From NCBI RefSeq assembly GCF_021535135.1, contig NZ_CP091036.1, positions 1,488,001 to 1,552,000 on the forward strand: DNA of 64,000 nucleotides. The letters are read 5' to 3'. The DNA comes from Antarcticibacterium sp. 1MA-6-2. GTDB lineage: Bacteria; Bacteroidota; Bacteroidia; Flavobacteriales; Flavobacteriaceae. Below, piece by piece: positions 1-9,157 of this stretch. The position numbers were made by a program, and so were the translations under genes. The notes under the pieces are model-generated. The model made no database searches, had not been told where the DNA came from, and saw only the letters and a list, made by a program, of their open reading frames with translations. Position 1 is the first letter of the stretch; each line of letters opens with the position of its first letter.

Positions 1-308
1 GTTTTTTACGAACAGAACATTTTTTGATTTCTTCAAGAAAACAAAGAATTAGGAATGTACATCAGGGGAAAAAATAAAGGCTTACTAACAACAACCGACC
101 TTTTTTTTGGCTAATTCAAACACACGAAAATGAAAATGTTTATTTTATGGTTAAGTCATTTCGTATTATTTGAAGTATAAAATTAGTATAACTACTCCCC
201 TACGTACTGGAAAATGAAGTCAACACTCTTAAAAATGATTTTAAGAGCCAGTTTTTTGATGTTAGGTGACTTAAAAGAATATTAAAAAAGTTAATACAGG
301 AAAGTAAA
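1..308. other. intergenic stretch, no gene seen
   Basis: No convincing coding region was found in the first 308 bases. The only structure I see is an inverted repeat at about 229-250 (CTCTTAAAA / ATTTTAAGAG) followed five bases later by a run of six T. It could be a weak terminator for a + strand gene ending outside the window. The porin gene that follows ends at 309 on the minus strand. Confidence 0.4.
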
Positions 309-1511
309 TTAGAGGTGGATTTCAAACTGAAACCTATACATTAATCCGTCATTTTGATTCAAAGTGAGATCATTATAACTAATGTCTGTTTGTACTTTTA
401 GTTTATGGCCTACTATATACTTGGAAAGTCCCAGGGTATATTGGGTTTCTACTACCCGGGAAATAAAGTCATCAGGATTAATCTGGGTAAAGCGTCCTAC
501 TAGCTGGTAATTATTTTTAAAAAGATATCCTGCCTGCAGGTTGAGTCCGCTTCCCACTTCTACAAAATCCCCGGTTGGAGTTCCATCTGCATCTAAAGCA
601 ACAGGATTATCAGCATTTCGGTCAGCATATTCTCCCATAATAGAAATACCTTTATACTTAAACATAAAATCCAGGAACAAGGTGTTTATATCGGTTTTAT
701 AAAACCCATCTTCAGTTATCATATAAGCTCCGGAATTTGACCTGGTTCTTACGGCATTGTCATTATGGTCAAAAGTTACTCCTACCGCCAGCTTAGGTGT
801 TTGATGTCGTTTAAGATCAGCACCGGAATAAGCCGTAAAATCTCCTAAAGGAAAAATTTCCAGTCTCCCGGTGTATTGATAACCGCCCAGATTTCCTGAA
901 GTGACATTTCTTCCCTCTCCCTGGGCAATAGAAACAACCTCTCTTAAAATAATCTCATTTCCAAGGTCCATCTTATGATGCAGCTGTATACCCAGATCTC
1001 TGTCAATATTATACTCACTGTTGAGCAGGGAGCGATCCACCAATTCCAGGTTTGCTGAAGAAACCACCCGTTCCCTGTTCCCCGGAAGTTTGGTTTGCCC
1101 CGCCCATAATTCGAAATTTCCGTAGAAGTTCCATTTGGCCACTGCATCTAAAATTAGTCTGGGAGTATTATTGTTATAGACCGAAGGACCCGAAAGATCA
1201 CGATTAGATAAACCTAATTCGATCTTATATTTTAGCCTGGGAGTGTATACAAATCCATCAAACTTAAGCCTGGCTCTTCTTATTAAGAAGTTTGTCCCGG
1301 CACTTTCAATTCTTTCGTCCTCAGGATGGTTCCAGTTCGCGGCAAATAGAGTCTGAAATCTTACTCCAAATCTGGCGCTGTAGGAGCTGTCTCTGGCAAT
1401 TACATTTATTAAACCATTCCCAAAAGAATTGCTAGTAGTATCCTGCGCCTGGGCAGTAGGAAATAAAACTACCAAGAAAAAAGCCGCAAAAAATAATTTA
1501 TAAAAATCCAA
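309..1511 (-). CDS. OprP/OprO-type porin
   Basis: A 400-residue outer-membrane beta-barrel protein of the phosphate-selective porin O/P type, expected to form a diffusion channel. A signal peptide is visible at residues 1-22, ending in AQAQ. The rest alternates polar and aromatic residues with strand-like spacing (for example FGVRFQTLFAANW, LIRRARLKFDGFV), and the protein ends in an amphipathic strand with a terminal hydrophobic residue (FQFEIHL), as outer-membrane barrels do. The NFYGNFELWAGQTKLPGNRERV segment is typical of Bacteroidota members. The frame is intact. The substrate cannot be read from the sequence; phosphate or polyphosphate is only the family precedent. Confidence 0.8.
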   Translation of the reverse strand: MDFYKLFFAAFFLVVLFPTAQAQDTTSNSFGNGLINVIARDSSYSARFGVRFQTLFAANWNHPEDERIESAGTNFLIRRARLKFDGFVYTPRLKYKIELGLSNRDLSGPSVYNNNTPRLILDAVAKWNFYGNFELWAGQTKLPGNRERVVSSANLELVDRSLLNSEYNIDRDLGIQLHHKMDLGNEIILREVVSIAQGEGRNVTSGNLGGYQYTGRLEIFPLGDFTAYSGADLKRHQTPKLAVGVTFDHNDNAVRTRSNSGAYMITEDGFYKTDINTLFLDFMFKYKGISIMGEYADRNADNPVALDADGTPTGDFVEVGSGLNLQAGYLFKNNYQLVGRFTQINPDDFISRVVETQYTLGLSKYIVGHKLKVQTDISYNDLTLNQNDGLMYRFQFEIHL

Positions 1512-1630
1512 TTAAAAAATTTTTATTGTGCAAATATAACCAAGTGGATGAATAAATTAACGAAAACTTAAAGAAGAGGCCGAAAAATTATCTTACACGC
1601 AAAAATTCAGATTTCATAAAAGAGGAGATT

Positions 1631-3421
1631 TTATTCCTTTGGATTGTTGTTTTTATTCTCACTTGATCCCTCAGGAGGATATTTAATAGAATTTTTGATC
1701 TGCTGAATTTTATCGGGATCAAATTTAGGAATTTCCATTTCATTATTCTCCTTCCATTTCTTCACAACCTCCTCTATTTCCTTAGCTTTTTCTTCAGAAA
1801 GCCCTGTATCTTTTGCAAAGTAAAGAGTTTGAGAAGGAAAGGCAAACTCTGTCCCACTTCGCGCGATTACGTCCATTATCCGCAAGAGAAGATCTTCCCT
1901 TAGTTCCACATAATTTTCAAAATTTATAGCGTTGAAATAGGTGAAAATTTCAAGATTAAGAGAAGAAGCACCAAATCCCTGGAACCTTACCCGGGCAGGG
2001 TTTGGATCGATCATAGGATGAGAATATAGAATAGCTCTTATTTCCACCAGCAAATATCTCAACTGGTCAGGCGTGGTTTCATATCTCACCCCAATAACTG
2101 TATGGAGCAAAAATCTGTCCCGGTGTGCAAAATTTTCAATTCTGGTTGAGGAAAATTCTCCGTTTGGTATGGTCACAACAGTACGGTCATTGGTACGAAT
2201 TCTGGTTGACCTCATCCCAATTGATTCAACAGTGCCTATTGTTTCCCCAACTTTACAAAAATCTCCAACCCGTATAGGCTGATCTGCAATTAATGTGACA
2301 CTCCCTACAAAATTTTCTACTGTTTTTTGAGCTCCAAGTGCAAGTGCAATCCCTCCAATTCCCAAAGCAGCAAGCCCTGTTGTAACGTCTACACCTACTG
2401 CGCCCAAAATTGCTATAATACCAAATACTACTATCGCAATTTTAGCAAATCTCCTTAAGAAAAGTATGACCGATACCAAAGATGCTTTTCCCTGTAGACT
2501 CATTTTCCTTTGGCTGAAAACACTTATAAAATCGGCCAGTCTCCACAGCAAGATGAGCAGTGCAACAATTCCAAGGATAAGAGTGATCCAGCTAAATCTT
2601 TGGCGAAGAAGTATAGAAATTCCAACCTCCTGTGACAAAATTACGAACAACCAAACAGCGAGGTATATACGTATTGGTAAAGCAAATGCTTTTATTATAC
2701 CCTGTGTAGGTTCTGTACGTGCTTTTGGCCAAACGAGCCGAAGTAAAAACTGAAAAAGCCAAACTATCGCCCAGGAGATGAAATAGGCAGGGATAATAAG
2801 GAAAAACATAAAAAGCCACTGTCCCACCGCAATTCCTGCCCATTTTCGGTTTAAAAGAAATTCGGGCATAAATTTTTCAACAAGAAGTTCATCCTGTATA
2901 TCCAAAGCCTGAATTTTGTTTATAGTTTCCGAAGACAGTAGCCAGATTGGTGCATCTTCAGGACCTGTGGTTTTTTCAACAAAAAGATCAAAGGTTTCAG
3001 CTTCTGCAGTTACTGTACCTATTCTGTCAATTCCGGGAGGGAGATCATCATTGGTCTGGCCTTCAGGGTCATTGCTTATCCAGGAATAGGGCATAATTTG
3101 TCCGCCCCTGTCGAGTAATCTCTGGACAACCCTCACCAGCTCCTCCCCCTCTTCTACACCAGTAGAAGAAAGATTGAGATATCTGCTTGCCCTGTCATAA
3201 TTTTCATCGGCAATAGCTTTTATAAAACCATTTACAGTCCCGCGGGGAGTTCTCCTGCTAAGTGAATCTTCAGGAATTTCAGGAACATTATTTACCTGCT
3301 CCTTAGAAGTTGTATCGGGAAAAATTTGGGCGACTGCACTTACAGGAAATGTCAGTAACAGAGTGTATATAAAGAAGGAAAGTAAAAAAGTTAAGAGTTG
3401 GGATCTGTTCATTGAAATCAT
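1631..3421 (-). CDS. MscS-family mechanosensitive channel with large N-terminal periplasmic domain
   Basis: A 596-residue inner-membrane channel that should open under membrane tension to release osmolytes. A signal-like hydrophobic segment occupies residues 10-30, followed by a soluble region to about 195. Membrane segments follow near 199-224, 248-270, 278-300 and 325-345. The MscS pore helix is clear at about 345-374 (Gly/Ala-rich GLAALGIGGIALALGAQKTV), followed by the beta-domain segment IRVGDFCKVGETIGTVESIGMR and the TIPNGEF motif. The C-terminal tail is charged and disordered-looking. The length is about twice that of E. coli MscS, as for the larger multi-helix members. A start at 3412 (MNRSQ) is equally possible. 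The next gene is divergent. Confidence 0.88.
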   Translation of the reverse strand: MISMNRSQLLTFLLSFFIYTLLLTFPVSAVAQIFPDTTSKEQVNNVPEIPEDSLSRRTPRGTVNGFIKAIADENYDRASRYLNLSSTGVEEGEELVRVVQRLLDRGGQIMPYSWISNDPEGQTNDDLPPGIDRIGTVTAEAETFDLFVEKTTGPEDAPIWLLSSETINKIQALDIQDELLVEKFMPEFLLNRKWAGIAVGQWLFMFFLIIPAYFISWAIVWLFQFLLRLVWPKARTEPTQGIIKAFALPIRIYLAVWLFVILSQEVGISILLRQRFSWITLILGIVALLILLWRLADFISVFSQRKMSLQGKASLVSVILFLRRFAKIAIVVFGIIAILGAVGVDVTTGLAALGIGGIALALGAQKTVENFVGSVTLIADQPIRVGDFCKVGETIGTVESIGMRSTRIRTNDRTVVTIPNGEFSSTRIENFAHRDRFLLHTVIGVRYETTPDQLRYLLVEIRAILYSHPMIDPNPARVRFQGFGASSLNLEIFTYFNAINFENYVELREDLLLRIMDVIARSGTEFAFPSQTLYFAKDTGLSEEKAKEIEEVVKKWKENNEMEIPKFDPDKIQQIKNSIKYPPEGSSENKNNNPKE

Positions 3422-3483
3422 AACACTAAGATATAATTTTTGAGAATTTAAAACTCTAAGATTTCGTTAAACCAACCTCATAG

Positions 3484-3515
3484 TTTATCCTCACCTCTTG
3501 TTTGTACTACCTTTG
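3484..3515 (+). promoter_or_regulatory. Bacteroidota-type promoter for the old yellow enzyme gene
   Basis: TACCTTTG at 3508-3515 matches the Bacteroidota -7 element TAnnTTTG. A TTTA at 3484-3487 lies at about the right distance for the -33 TTTG element. It sits between the divergent mscS-like gene and the oxidoreductase gene starting at 3579. Confidence 0.5.
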
Positions 3516-3578
3516 CAAGCCGGGAAGAAAACTTGATCTACAGGGCAGATAAAAGAAAATTAAAAAAACAGCAAAATA

Positions 3579-4649
3579 ATGTCAAAGCTATTTAAACCAC
3601 TTCAAATAAAAGATATAGAATTTAATAATCGTATTACTGTCTCTCCTATGTGTATGTATAGTAGTGAGGATGGATTTTCCAATGATTGGCACCTTGTTCA
3701 CCTTGGTAGCAGGGCAATAGGAAGGCCTGGGCTCATTTTTACTGAAGCTGCAGCAGTTTCTCCTGAAGGAAGGATCACTCCTGACGATCTGGGAATTTGG
3801 AAAGATGAACATATTCCAGGACTAAGAAAGATTACAGATTTCTTAAAATCCCACGGAACAGTAGCAGGAATACAACTTGCTCATGCCGGAAGGAAAGCCA
3901 GTACCACCAGCCCGTGGAAAGGCGGAAAATTTCTTGACCCTCAAAATGGTGGCTGGCAAACGGTGGCGCCAGGTCCAAAACCTTTTGATGATAGTAATCC
4001 TGCACCACGGGAACTGGATAAAGCAGGTATAGAAAAAGTGATTGCAGATTTTAAAGCGGCAGCTAAAAGATCAAGGGAGGCAGGATTTCAGGTTGCAGAA
4101 ATTCACGCAGCACATGGTTATTTGCTGCATCAGTTCCTCTCCCCCCTTAGTAATTCACGAACCGATAAATTTGGAGGTTCTTTTGAAAACCGGATAAGAT
4201 TAGTACTTGAGGTCGTTGATGTCGTTAAAAAAGAATGGCCGCAAAATTTCCCTCTGTTTGTGAGAATTTCAGCAACCGATTGGGTGGATGGTGGATGGAA
4301 CATCGAAGAATCTGTAGCTCTTTCAAAGATACTTAAAACTAAAGGCGTAGATCTTATAGACTGCTCATCAGGCGGATTAGTCCCCGATGCTAAAATTCCT
4401 GTGGCTAAAGGATATCAAACTCAGTTTGCCCACAGAATAAAAACAGAGGCCGAAATTAAAACCGGAGCGGTAGGATTAATTACCACTGCTGAAGAGGCAG
4501 AAGAAATTATAGGATCGGGAAAGGCTGATCTTGTTTTTCTTGCACGGGAATTTTTAAGAAACCCGTACTTCCCACTAAATGCAGCCAAAAATCTGGGAGT
4601 CGAAATTGAATGGGTGCCTCAATACCAAAGAGCCAAACCACGGAATTAG
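3579..4649 (+). CDS. NADH:flavin oxidoreductase (YqjM-like old yellow enzyme)
   Basis: A 356-residue cytoplasmic FMN-dependent ene-reductase that would reduce activated C=C bonds using NAD(P)H. The N-terminal motif SPMCMYSS, with Cys25, is diagnostic of the YqjM/thermophilic-like class, where this cysteine tunes the flavin. The substrate-binding pair is visible in AEIHAAHGYLLHQFLSP, and the FMN-binding barrel strands are seen in LFVRISATDW and KADLVFLAREFLRNP. Length is normal for the class (about 340-360) and the frame is intact. It is a single gene between divergent mscS and the peptidase downstream. The physiological substrate is unknown. Confidence 0.92.
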   Translation: MSKLFKPLQIKDIEFNNRITVSPMCMYSSEDGFSNDWHLVHLGSRAIGRPGLIFTEAAAVSPEGRITPDDLGIWKDEHIPGLRKITDFLKSHGTVAGIQLAHAGRKASTTSPWKGGKFLDPQNGGWQTVAPGPKPFDDSNPAPRELDKAGIEKVIADFKAAAKRSREAGFQVAEIHAAHGYLLHQFLSPLSNSRTDKFGGSFENRIRLVLEVVDVVKKEWPQNFPLFVRISATDWVDGGWNIEESVALSKILKTKGVDLIDCSSGGLVPDAKIPVAKGYQTQFAHRIKTEAEIKTGAVGLITTAEEAEEIIGSGKADLVFLAREFLRNPYFPLNAAKNLGVEIEWVPQYQRAKPRN

Positions 4650-4759
4650 AAAAGTTTTCAATTCCTTGTACTAAGATCAGGGCTTATTTACAGTTACCTG
4701 GTTATAAATTTATCCAAAAGCTTTATCTTGCCCAACATATTTAATCCACTATTAATTTT

Positions 4760-5788
4760 ATGAAAAAAATACTTGTATGCGCCCTTAGCATTAGTTTATT
4801 TGGTTGTGGCGCTCATCAACAAAAGAAGGTTGAAAACGCAGATGTTATGGAATATGCAAAAACCATAACTCCCGGAGAACTTAGTGAACACTTATACACT
4901 TTTGCAAGTGATGAGTTTGAGGGAAGGGAAACCGGAGAACCTGGCCAGAAAAAAGCTGCAGAATATTTAAAGGCTGAATATAAAAAATTAGAAATTTCTT
5001 CTCCATTGGGTGGAGACGATTACTACCAGGAGGTACCAGGATCGGTGTTTAGAGGTAATGTGAAAGATACAGAAAACGTTCTGGCATTTATTGAAGGAAG
5101 TGAAAAACCGGAAGAGATCCTTGTTATTTCCTCACATTATGATCACGTGGGGATGGATGATGAAGGAAACGTGTTTAATGGAGCAGATGATGATGGGTCT
5201 GGTACAGTTGCCATATTGGAAATTGCTGAAGCTTTTATGCAGGCAAAAGCTGATGGTTACCATCCAAAAAGATCTATTCTTTTCCTTAATGTAACAGGAG
5301 AAGAAAAAGGACTTGTAGGTTCTAAATATTATACTGATAATCCTGTATTTCCACTAGCAAACACTGTAGCTAACCTGAACATAGACATGATTGGACGAGT
5401 TGGAAATGGTATGGAAAACGCAGGTGATTATGTTTACCTGATTGGAAGTGATAAATTAAGTACAGAGCTGCACGATTTAAGTGAAGAGGTGAACAAGAAA
5501 TATCTTAATCTTAATCTGGATTACACCTTCAACGACGAGAATGATCCAAACCGTTTCTACTACAGAAGCGACCATTATAATTTTGCGAAAAACGATATTC
5601 CGATTATTTTCTATTTCAACGGAGTACATCCTGATTACCACAAAATTTCAGATACACCAGATAAAATCCATTACGAGATGCTGGCCAAACGTGCGCAGCT
5701 TGTTTTCTTAACTGCCTGGGAAGTGGCTAACCGTGAAGCAAGACCCTTTGTTGACAAACCTACACAAGCTTCTGCTTCCGGAAAATAA
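4760..5788 (+). CDS. M28-family zinc aminopeptidase, lipoprotein
   Basis: A 342-residue metallopeptidase anchored by a lipobox (LFGC, Cys16). The M28 di-zinc site can be read directly: H126 and D128 in SHYDHVG, D143 in GADDDGSG, the general-base and ligand glutamates E181-E182 in GEEKG, an aspartate in NIDMIGR, and a late histidine in HPDYHKISDTPD. A cell-surface or periplasmic exopeptidase role in peptide scavenging follows from the family. It is followed by a hairpin terminator at 5811. Confidence 0.9.
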   Translation: MKKILVCALSISLFGCGAHQQKKVENADVMEYAKTITPGELSEHLYTFASDEFEGRETGEPGQKKAAEYLKAEYKKLEISSPLGGDDYYQEVPGSVFRGNVKDTENVLAFIEGSEKPEEILVISSHYDHVGMDDEGNVFNGADDDGSGTVAILEIAEAFMQAKADGYHPKRSILFLNVTGEEKGLVGSKYYTDNPVFPLANTVANLNIDMIGRVGNGMENAGDYVYLIGSDKLSTELHDLSEEVNKKYLNLNLDYTFNDENDPNRFYYRSDHYNFAKNDIPIIFYFNGVHPDYHKISDTPDKIHYEMLAKRAQLVFLTAWEVANREARPFVDKPTQASASGK

Positions 5789-5810
5789 TTAAAAGTTATT
5801 ATACAAGAGA

Positions 5811-5832
5811 AAGGCTGCCAATTGGCAGCCTT
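5811..5832 (+). terminator. hairpin terminator after M28 peptidase gene
   Basis: A perfect 9-10 bp stem (AAGGCTGCC / GGCAGCCTT) with an AATT loop lies 23 bases after the stop codon. The T-tract is weak, so it may act as a simple transcript-stabilising hairpin. Confidence 0.6.
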
Positions 5833-5879
5833 ATGCATTTAATGCGGAAATGTACCTGAATATATAATATTATCGAAGA

Positions 5880-5995
5880 GAATTCTATACAACTTCGGAG
5901 TGCCGTCCCTCCGGGACTCCTTGTGGAAATCGGTTTTCTTTCTATAAATATTTCGCCCCTTTGGGGCTTTAAAAATGGAGATACTCCGAATTACA
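5880..5995. repeat. short hairpin-rich repeat relic
   Basis: Contains CCCTCCGGGA, CGCCCCTTTGGGGC and the string TCTATAAATA. The last string and the GC-rich hairpins recur in the large repeat at 58.9-59.7 kb. This looks like a degenerate, dispersed copy of the same repeat family. No coding potential was seen. Confidence 0.4.
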
Positions 5996-6044
5996 TTATC
6001 ATTTTTAATTTTGATCCTCGATCCTTAAAATTTAAACTTTAACC

Positions 6045-7436
6045 CTATTTCATCGTATCCAAAATTAGATCAATATCTGCCTCGGTAGTGTCAGGATTAA
6101 TAAAACAGAAACGAGATATAGTTTCTGTGTCACCATTGGTTTTCCATCTCGTAGGTGTTACAAGGGCAATTCCCTCGCTGTGGTTTTTATAGGTCCAGTC
6201 CCTGTATTGTTCAGCAGTCCAGCCTTTTCGTTTAAAAAGGACAACAGATAAACTTGCAGGCCTTACCAATTCAAGATTTTCCCGCTGTTCAATTTTTTCC
6301 GCAGCAATTTTTGCCAGTTCAATTCCCCTCTCAATAGCGGTGCGGTATTTCTCGGTGCCGTGCATAGCGAGTGAGAACCATAAAGGCATACCTCTTAATC
6401 TACGGGTAAGTTGGATCTGGTAGTCAGAAGGATTAAAACCCTGGGCTCCTTCATCTTTAAAAATTTCGAGATAAGCTCCCTTTTGGGAATGAGCATTCTT
6501 TGCCTGCTCCATATTCTTATAAATGACAGCACCACAATCGTATGGAGAGAATAACCATTTATGAGGATCAATTGTAATACTGTCTGCCATTTCAATTCCG
6601 TTGAAGAGATGCCTTACCGACTTTGCAGCCAGAGCTCCCCCTCCATAAGCGCAATCAACGTGGAACCAGACATTTTCTGCTGTACAAACATTTCCTATTC
6701 CTTCCAGATCATCAATTATTCCGGCGTTTGTTGTTCCTCCTGTTCCCACTACTGCAAATAGTCGTGAGCGATCTTCCGGTTTAAGTTCATCAAAAGCTAA
6801 TTGTAGTTCTTCACCTGTAAGTAAATCACCTTCACAATCAATTAATAGGAGATCGGCATCCATTACTCTTGCCATTGCCTGGACAGAACTATGTGCACCA
6901 CTGGAAGTAAAAAGTAGTCCTTTTTTACCAATATTTTCCACGTCCCTACTGCGCCATTCATCTCTGGCTGCAACCATTGCTGAAAGATTTGCCGCTGTAC
7001 CACCACTTGTGAAAACCCCAAAGGCACCTTCAGGAAGACCTGTTAGAGAGACCAGCCACTTCATAGCCTGATTTTCACAGAAGATCCCACCAGCTCCTTC
7101 CATCCAGTAAGCACCATGGATACTGGAAGCTGATGTGACAAGGTCAAACATAATCGCAGCCCTTGTTGGTGCTGCGGGAACAAAAGCCAAATGCCTTGGG
7201 TGATCAATTGGCACTGTTGCTTTTACCAAAACGTCCCGAAAAAGCTTAAAAGCGTTTTCCCCACCTATTCCCGTAGGAGTAACTGTTTCACCTACTATGC
7301 GCAATAAGTCTTCTTCTTTTTTTGGGGAACCTAATTCAGGGGTTATATTAGAGATACGATCTATGGTGTATTTCATGACATCAAGTGTCATTTCCACCAG
7401 GTCCATATCTATGGAATGCATTTTATTTTTCTCCAA
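6045..7436 (-). CDS. group II PLP-dependent amino acid decarboxylase
   Basis: A 463-residue cytoplasmic enzyme of the aromatic-L-amino-acid/glutamate decarboxylase fold. The PLP lysine sits in DPHKWLF, the ring-stacking region in TSSGAHSSV, the phosphate-contact motif in TSGGTAANL, and the PLP-binding aspartate in HVDCAYGGG. The YDCGAV and RRLRGMPLW stretches are typical of this family. Substrate (aromatic amino acid, diaminobutyrate or other) cannot be assigned. Its start at 7436 overlaps the 3' end of bshC by 14 bases, so the two are co-transcribed and probably translationally coupled. Confidence 0.9.
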   Translation of the reverse strand: MEKNKMHSIDMDLVEMTLDVMKYTIDRISNITPELGSPKKEEDLLRIVGETVTPTGIGGENAFKLFRDVLVKATVPIDHPRHLAFVPAAPTRAAIMFDLVTSASSIHGAYWMEGAGGIFCENQAMKWLVSLTGLPEGAFGVFTSGGTAANLSAMVAARDEWRSRDVENIGKKGLLFTSSGAHSSVQAMARVMDADLLLIDCEGDLLTGEELQLAFDELKPEDRSRLFAVVGTGGTTNAGIIDDLEGIGNVCTAENVWFHVDCAYGGGALAAKSVRHLFNGIEMADSITIDPHKWLFSPYDCGAVIYKNMEQAKNAHSQKGAYLEIFKDEGAQGFNPSDYQIQLTRRLRGMPLWFSLAMHGTEKYRTAIERGIELAKIAAEKIEQRENLELVRPASLSVVLFKRKGWTAEQYRDWTYKNHSEGIALVTPTRWKTNGDTETISRFCFINPDTTEADIDLILDTMK

Positions 7437-9039
7437 AAGTGAGTATTTTAAATTTAAATTCTAGCGGATCGAGCGTTTCAATAAGCGTTGAGATAAGATC
7501 ACTACCGTACTCCAGGTACATTTCAGAAAAGTTAGTTTGCCGCTCCTGCAGCGCTTTATTCGGGAAAAGTTCATTTTGCAGATCTGCAATCCTCGAAACT
7601 TCATCGGTTAATTTTCGTTTCTGCGCCTTTAACAGCCGCTTTTCAAGATGGTCCAAACCTTTTAACTGTTTCACTTCCTGGGCTTTTACAGCGTTCAGAA
7701 AAGACTTATCAGTTTTTTCGGCCAGGTCATAGAGATCCTGGAACTGCTTTACCAGGTGCTCCTTTTGCGGACTAAAATCAATATCTATATTTGAGATTTT
7801 TCGAACCTTTCGGTTTATTAGTTCGTGTTGTTTCAGAAATAATTCAGCCTGGGAAATCTCCAGTTTTTTCCTCTTCTTATTCTGTTTTTCAGTTTCTATT
7901 AAAGCTGAATTCCGAAGTAAAAGAATGGGAAAAGGAACATTCACAGCCTCAAAAAATTCCTTCAGCTCAAACCAATAAGCCAGTTCTCCTCCCCCTCCTA
8001 TGTAACATAAATTTGGAAGGATCACCTCCTCGTACAATGGGCGGGTTATTACGTTCGGACTAAACCTTTCCGGATGCTCATTTACTTCCTTCTTCAGTTC
8101 TTCCTTATTCCAGGAGATTTCAGTTTCATTCACATAAAATCTACCCTCCTGCTCAATGATCCGTTCCCGAAGGCCATTATTCAGGTAAAATAAATTAATC
8201 TCCCGGGGGTTCACCTGAATGCCATAACCTAATTTATTCAGTTTTTCAGCAACAGAAACAGAATTTTTATGAGATACCTGTTCAAACAACTCCTGCTCAA
8301 TGTAAGGAACAAATTCTTTCTTTAAAGCTTTGCTGTCACCGTCCAGGATTACAAGCCCATATTCCTTAAATAGTTCATTTGCGAGGAACCTGGTGGCTTC
8401 GGTAAGATTAGAATGTTCCAAGTACGCTTTTCTGAAAAGTTCCTTCAGAAATTCGGCAGTTTTTCCTCCTCCAATTTCCGCAGAAAAAAGCTGAAAAACC
8501 TCCTCAAGGCCTTCAGTGTTTAGATTTCCAACCGCATCGCTGCCTGCACCCGCCTGAGTGCTATTCCATTTAAACTTCTTACCCTTGAGATTAAAAAAGT
8601 TAATTTCCTCAAAATCATGGTCTTCTGTGGCCATCCAGTAAATGGGTACAAATTGATTGTCGGGATATTCTTTATTTAATGCGGAAGCAAGGTTTATTGT
8701 AGAAACGATCTTGTATAAAAAATATAAGGGGCCAGTAAAGAGATTGAGTTGATGACCTGTCGTAACTGTAAAAGCTGAATCTTTTAAAAGAACCTCAATA
8801 TTTGTTGAAACAGCTTCAGGAATGTCTAATTTCGAATACTGCTGCTTAAGCTCCTGCACCAGTACTTTTCTTTTTTCGGCAGTAAAAAACTCCTTCTTTT
8901 CCCTGAATTGTTCCTCAAAATTTTCAAGAGTGGGAAACCTACTGTAAAATTCTTTTAATTCATCTTTCTGGTCCAGATAATCTAAAATTAAGCTGGTAAA
9001 ATAATTGGTTTCTTTATAGGAAAGACAGTCTGCAGGCAT
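7423..9039 (-). CDS. bshC: bacillithiol biosynthesis cysteine-adding enzyme BshC
   Basis: A 538-residue enzyme that adds cysteine to glucosaminyl-malate in the last step of bacillithiol synthesis. Family hallmarks are visible: TGHQLNLFTGPLYFLYK, PIYWMATEDHDFEEI, and GGGGELAYWFELK, then a long C-terminal coiled-coil region (about residues 390-480, Lys/Glu/Gln-rich). Its length matches Bacteroidota BshC. It starts divergently from the M14 peptidase and overlaps the PLP decarboxylase gene downstream. The frame is intact. Confidence 0.95.
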   Translation of the reverse strand: MPADCLSYKETNYFTSLILDYLDQKDELKEFYSRFPTLENFEEQFREKKEFFTAEKRKVLVQELKQQYSKLDIPEAVSTNIEVLLKDSAFTVTTGHQLNLFTGPLYFLYKIVSTINLASALNKEYPDNQFVPIYWMATEDHDFEEINFFNLKGKKFKWNSTQAGAGSDAVGNLNTEGLEEVFQLFSAEIGGGKTAEFLKELFRKAYLEHSNLTEATRFLANELFKEYGLVILDGDSKALKKEFVPYIEQELFEQVSHKNSVSVAEKLNKLGYGIQVNPREINLFYLNNGLRERIIEQEGRFYVNETEISWNKEELKKEVNEHPERFSPNVITRPLYEEVILPNLCYIGGGGELAYWFELKEFFEAVNVPFPILLLRNSALIETEKQNKKRKKLEISQAELFLKQHELINRKVRKISNIDIDFSPQKEHLVKQFQDLYDLAEKTDKSFLNAVKAQEVKQLKGLDHLEKRLLKAQKRKLTDEVSRIADLQNELFPNKALQERQTNFSEMYLEYGSDLISTLIETLDPLEFKFKILTFGEK

Positions 9040-9093
9040 AGATAAACTTTAAAGTGCAAAGATACCCAAGATAAACTTTTTATAAACCATATT

Positions 9094-9124
9094 TTAGTTA
9101 ATTCAGGCCCGTATGCTATCTTTA
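9094..9124 (+). promoter_or_regulatory. possible promoter upstream of M14 peptidase
   Basis: TATCTTTA at 9117-9124 resembles the Bacteroidota -7 TAnnTTTG element, with TTTA at about the -33 position. It lies 34 bases before the M14 gene start at 9158. Confidence 0.4.
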
Positions 9125-9157
9125 CTTTTTTCAAAATTTCAATTCTAAAATTTATAG

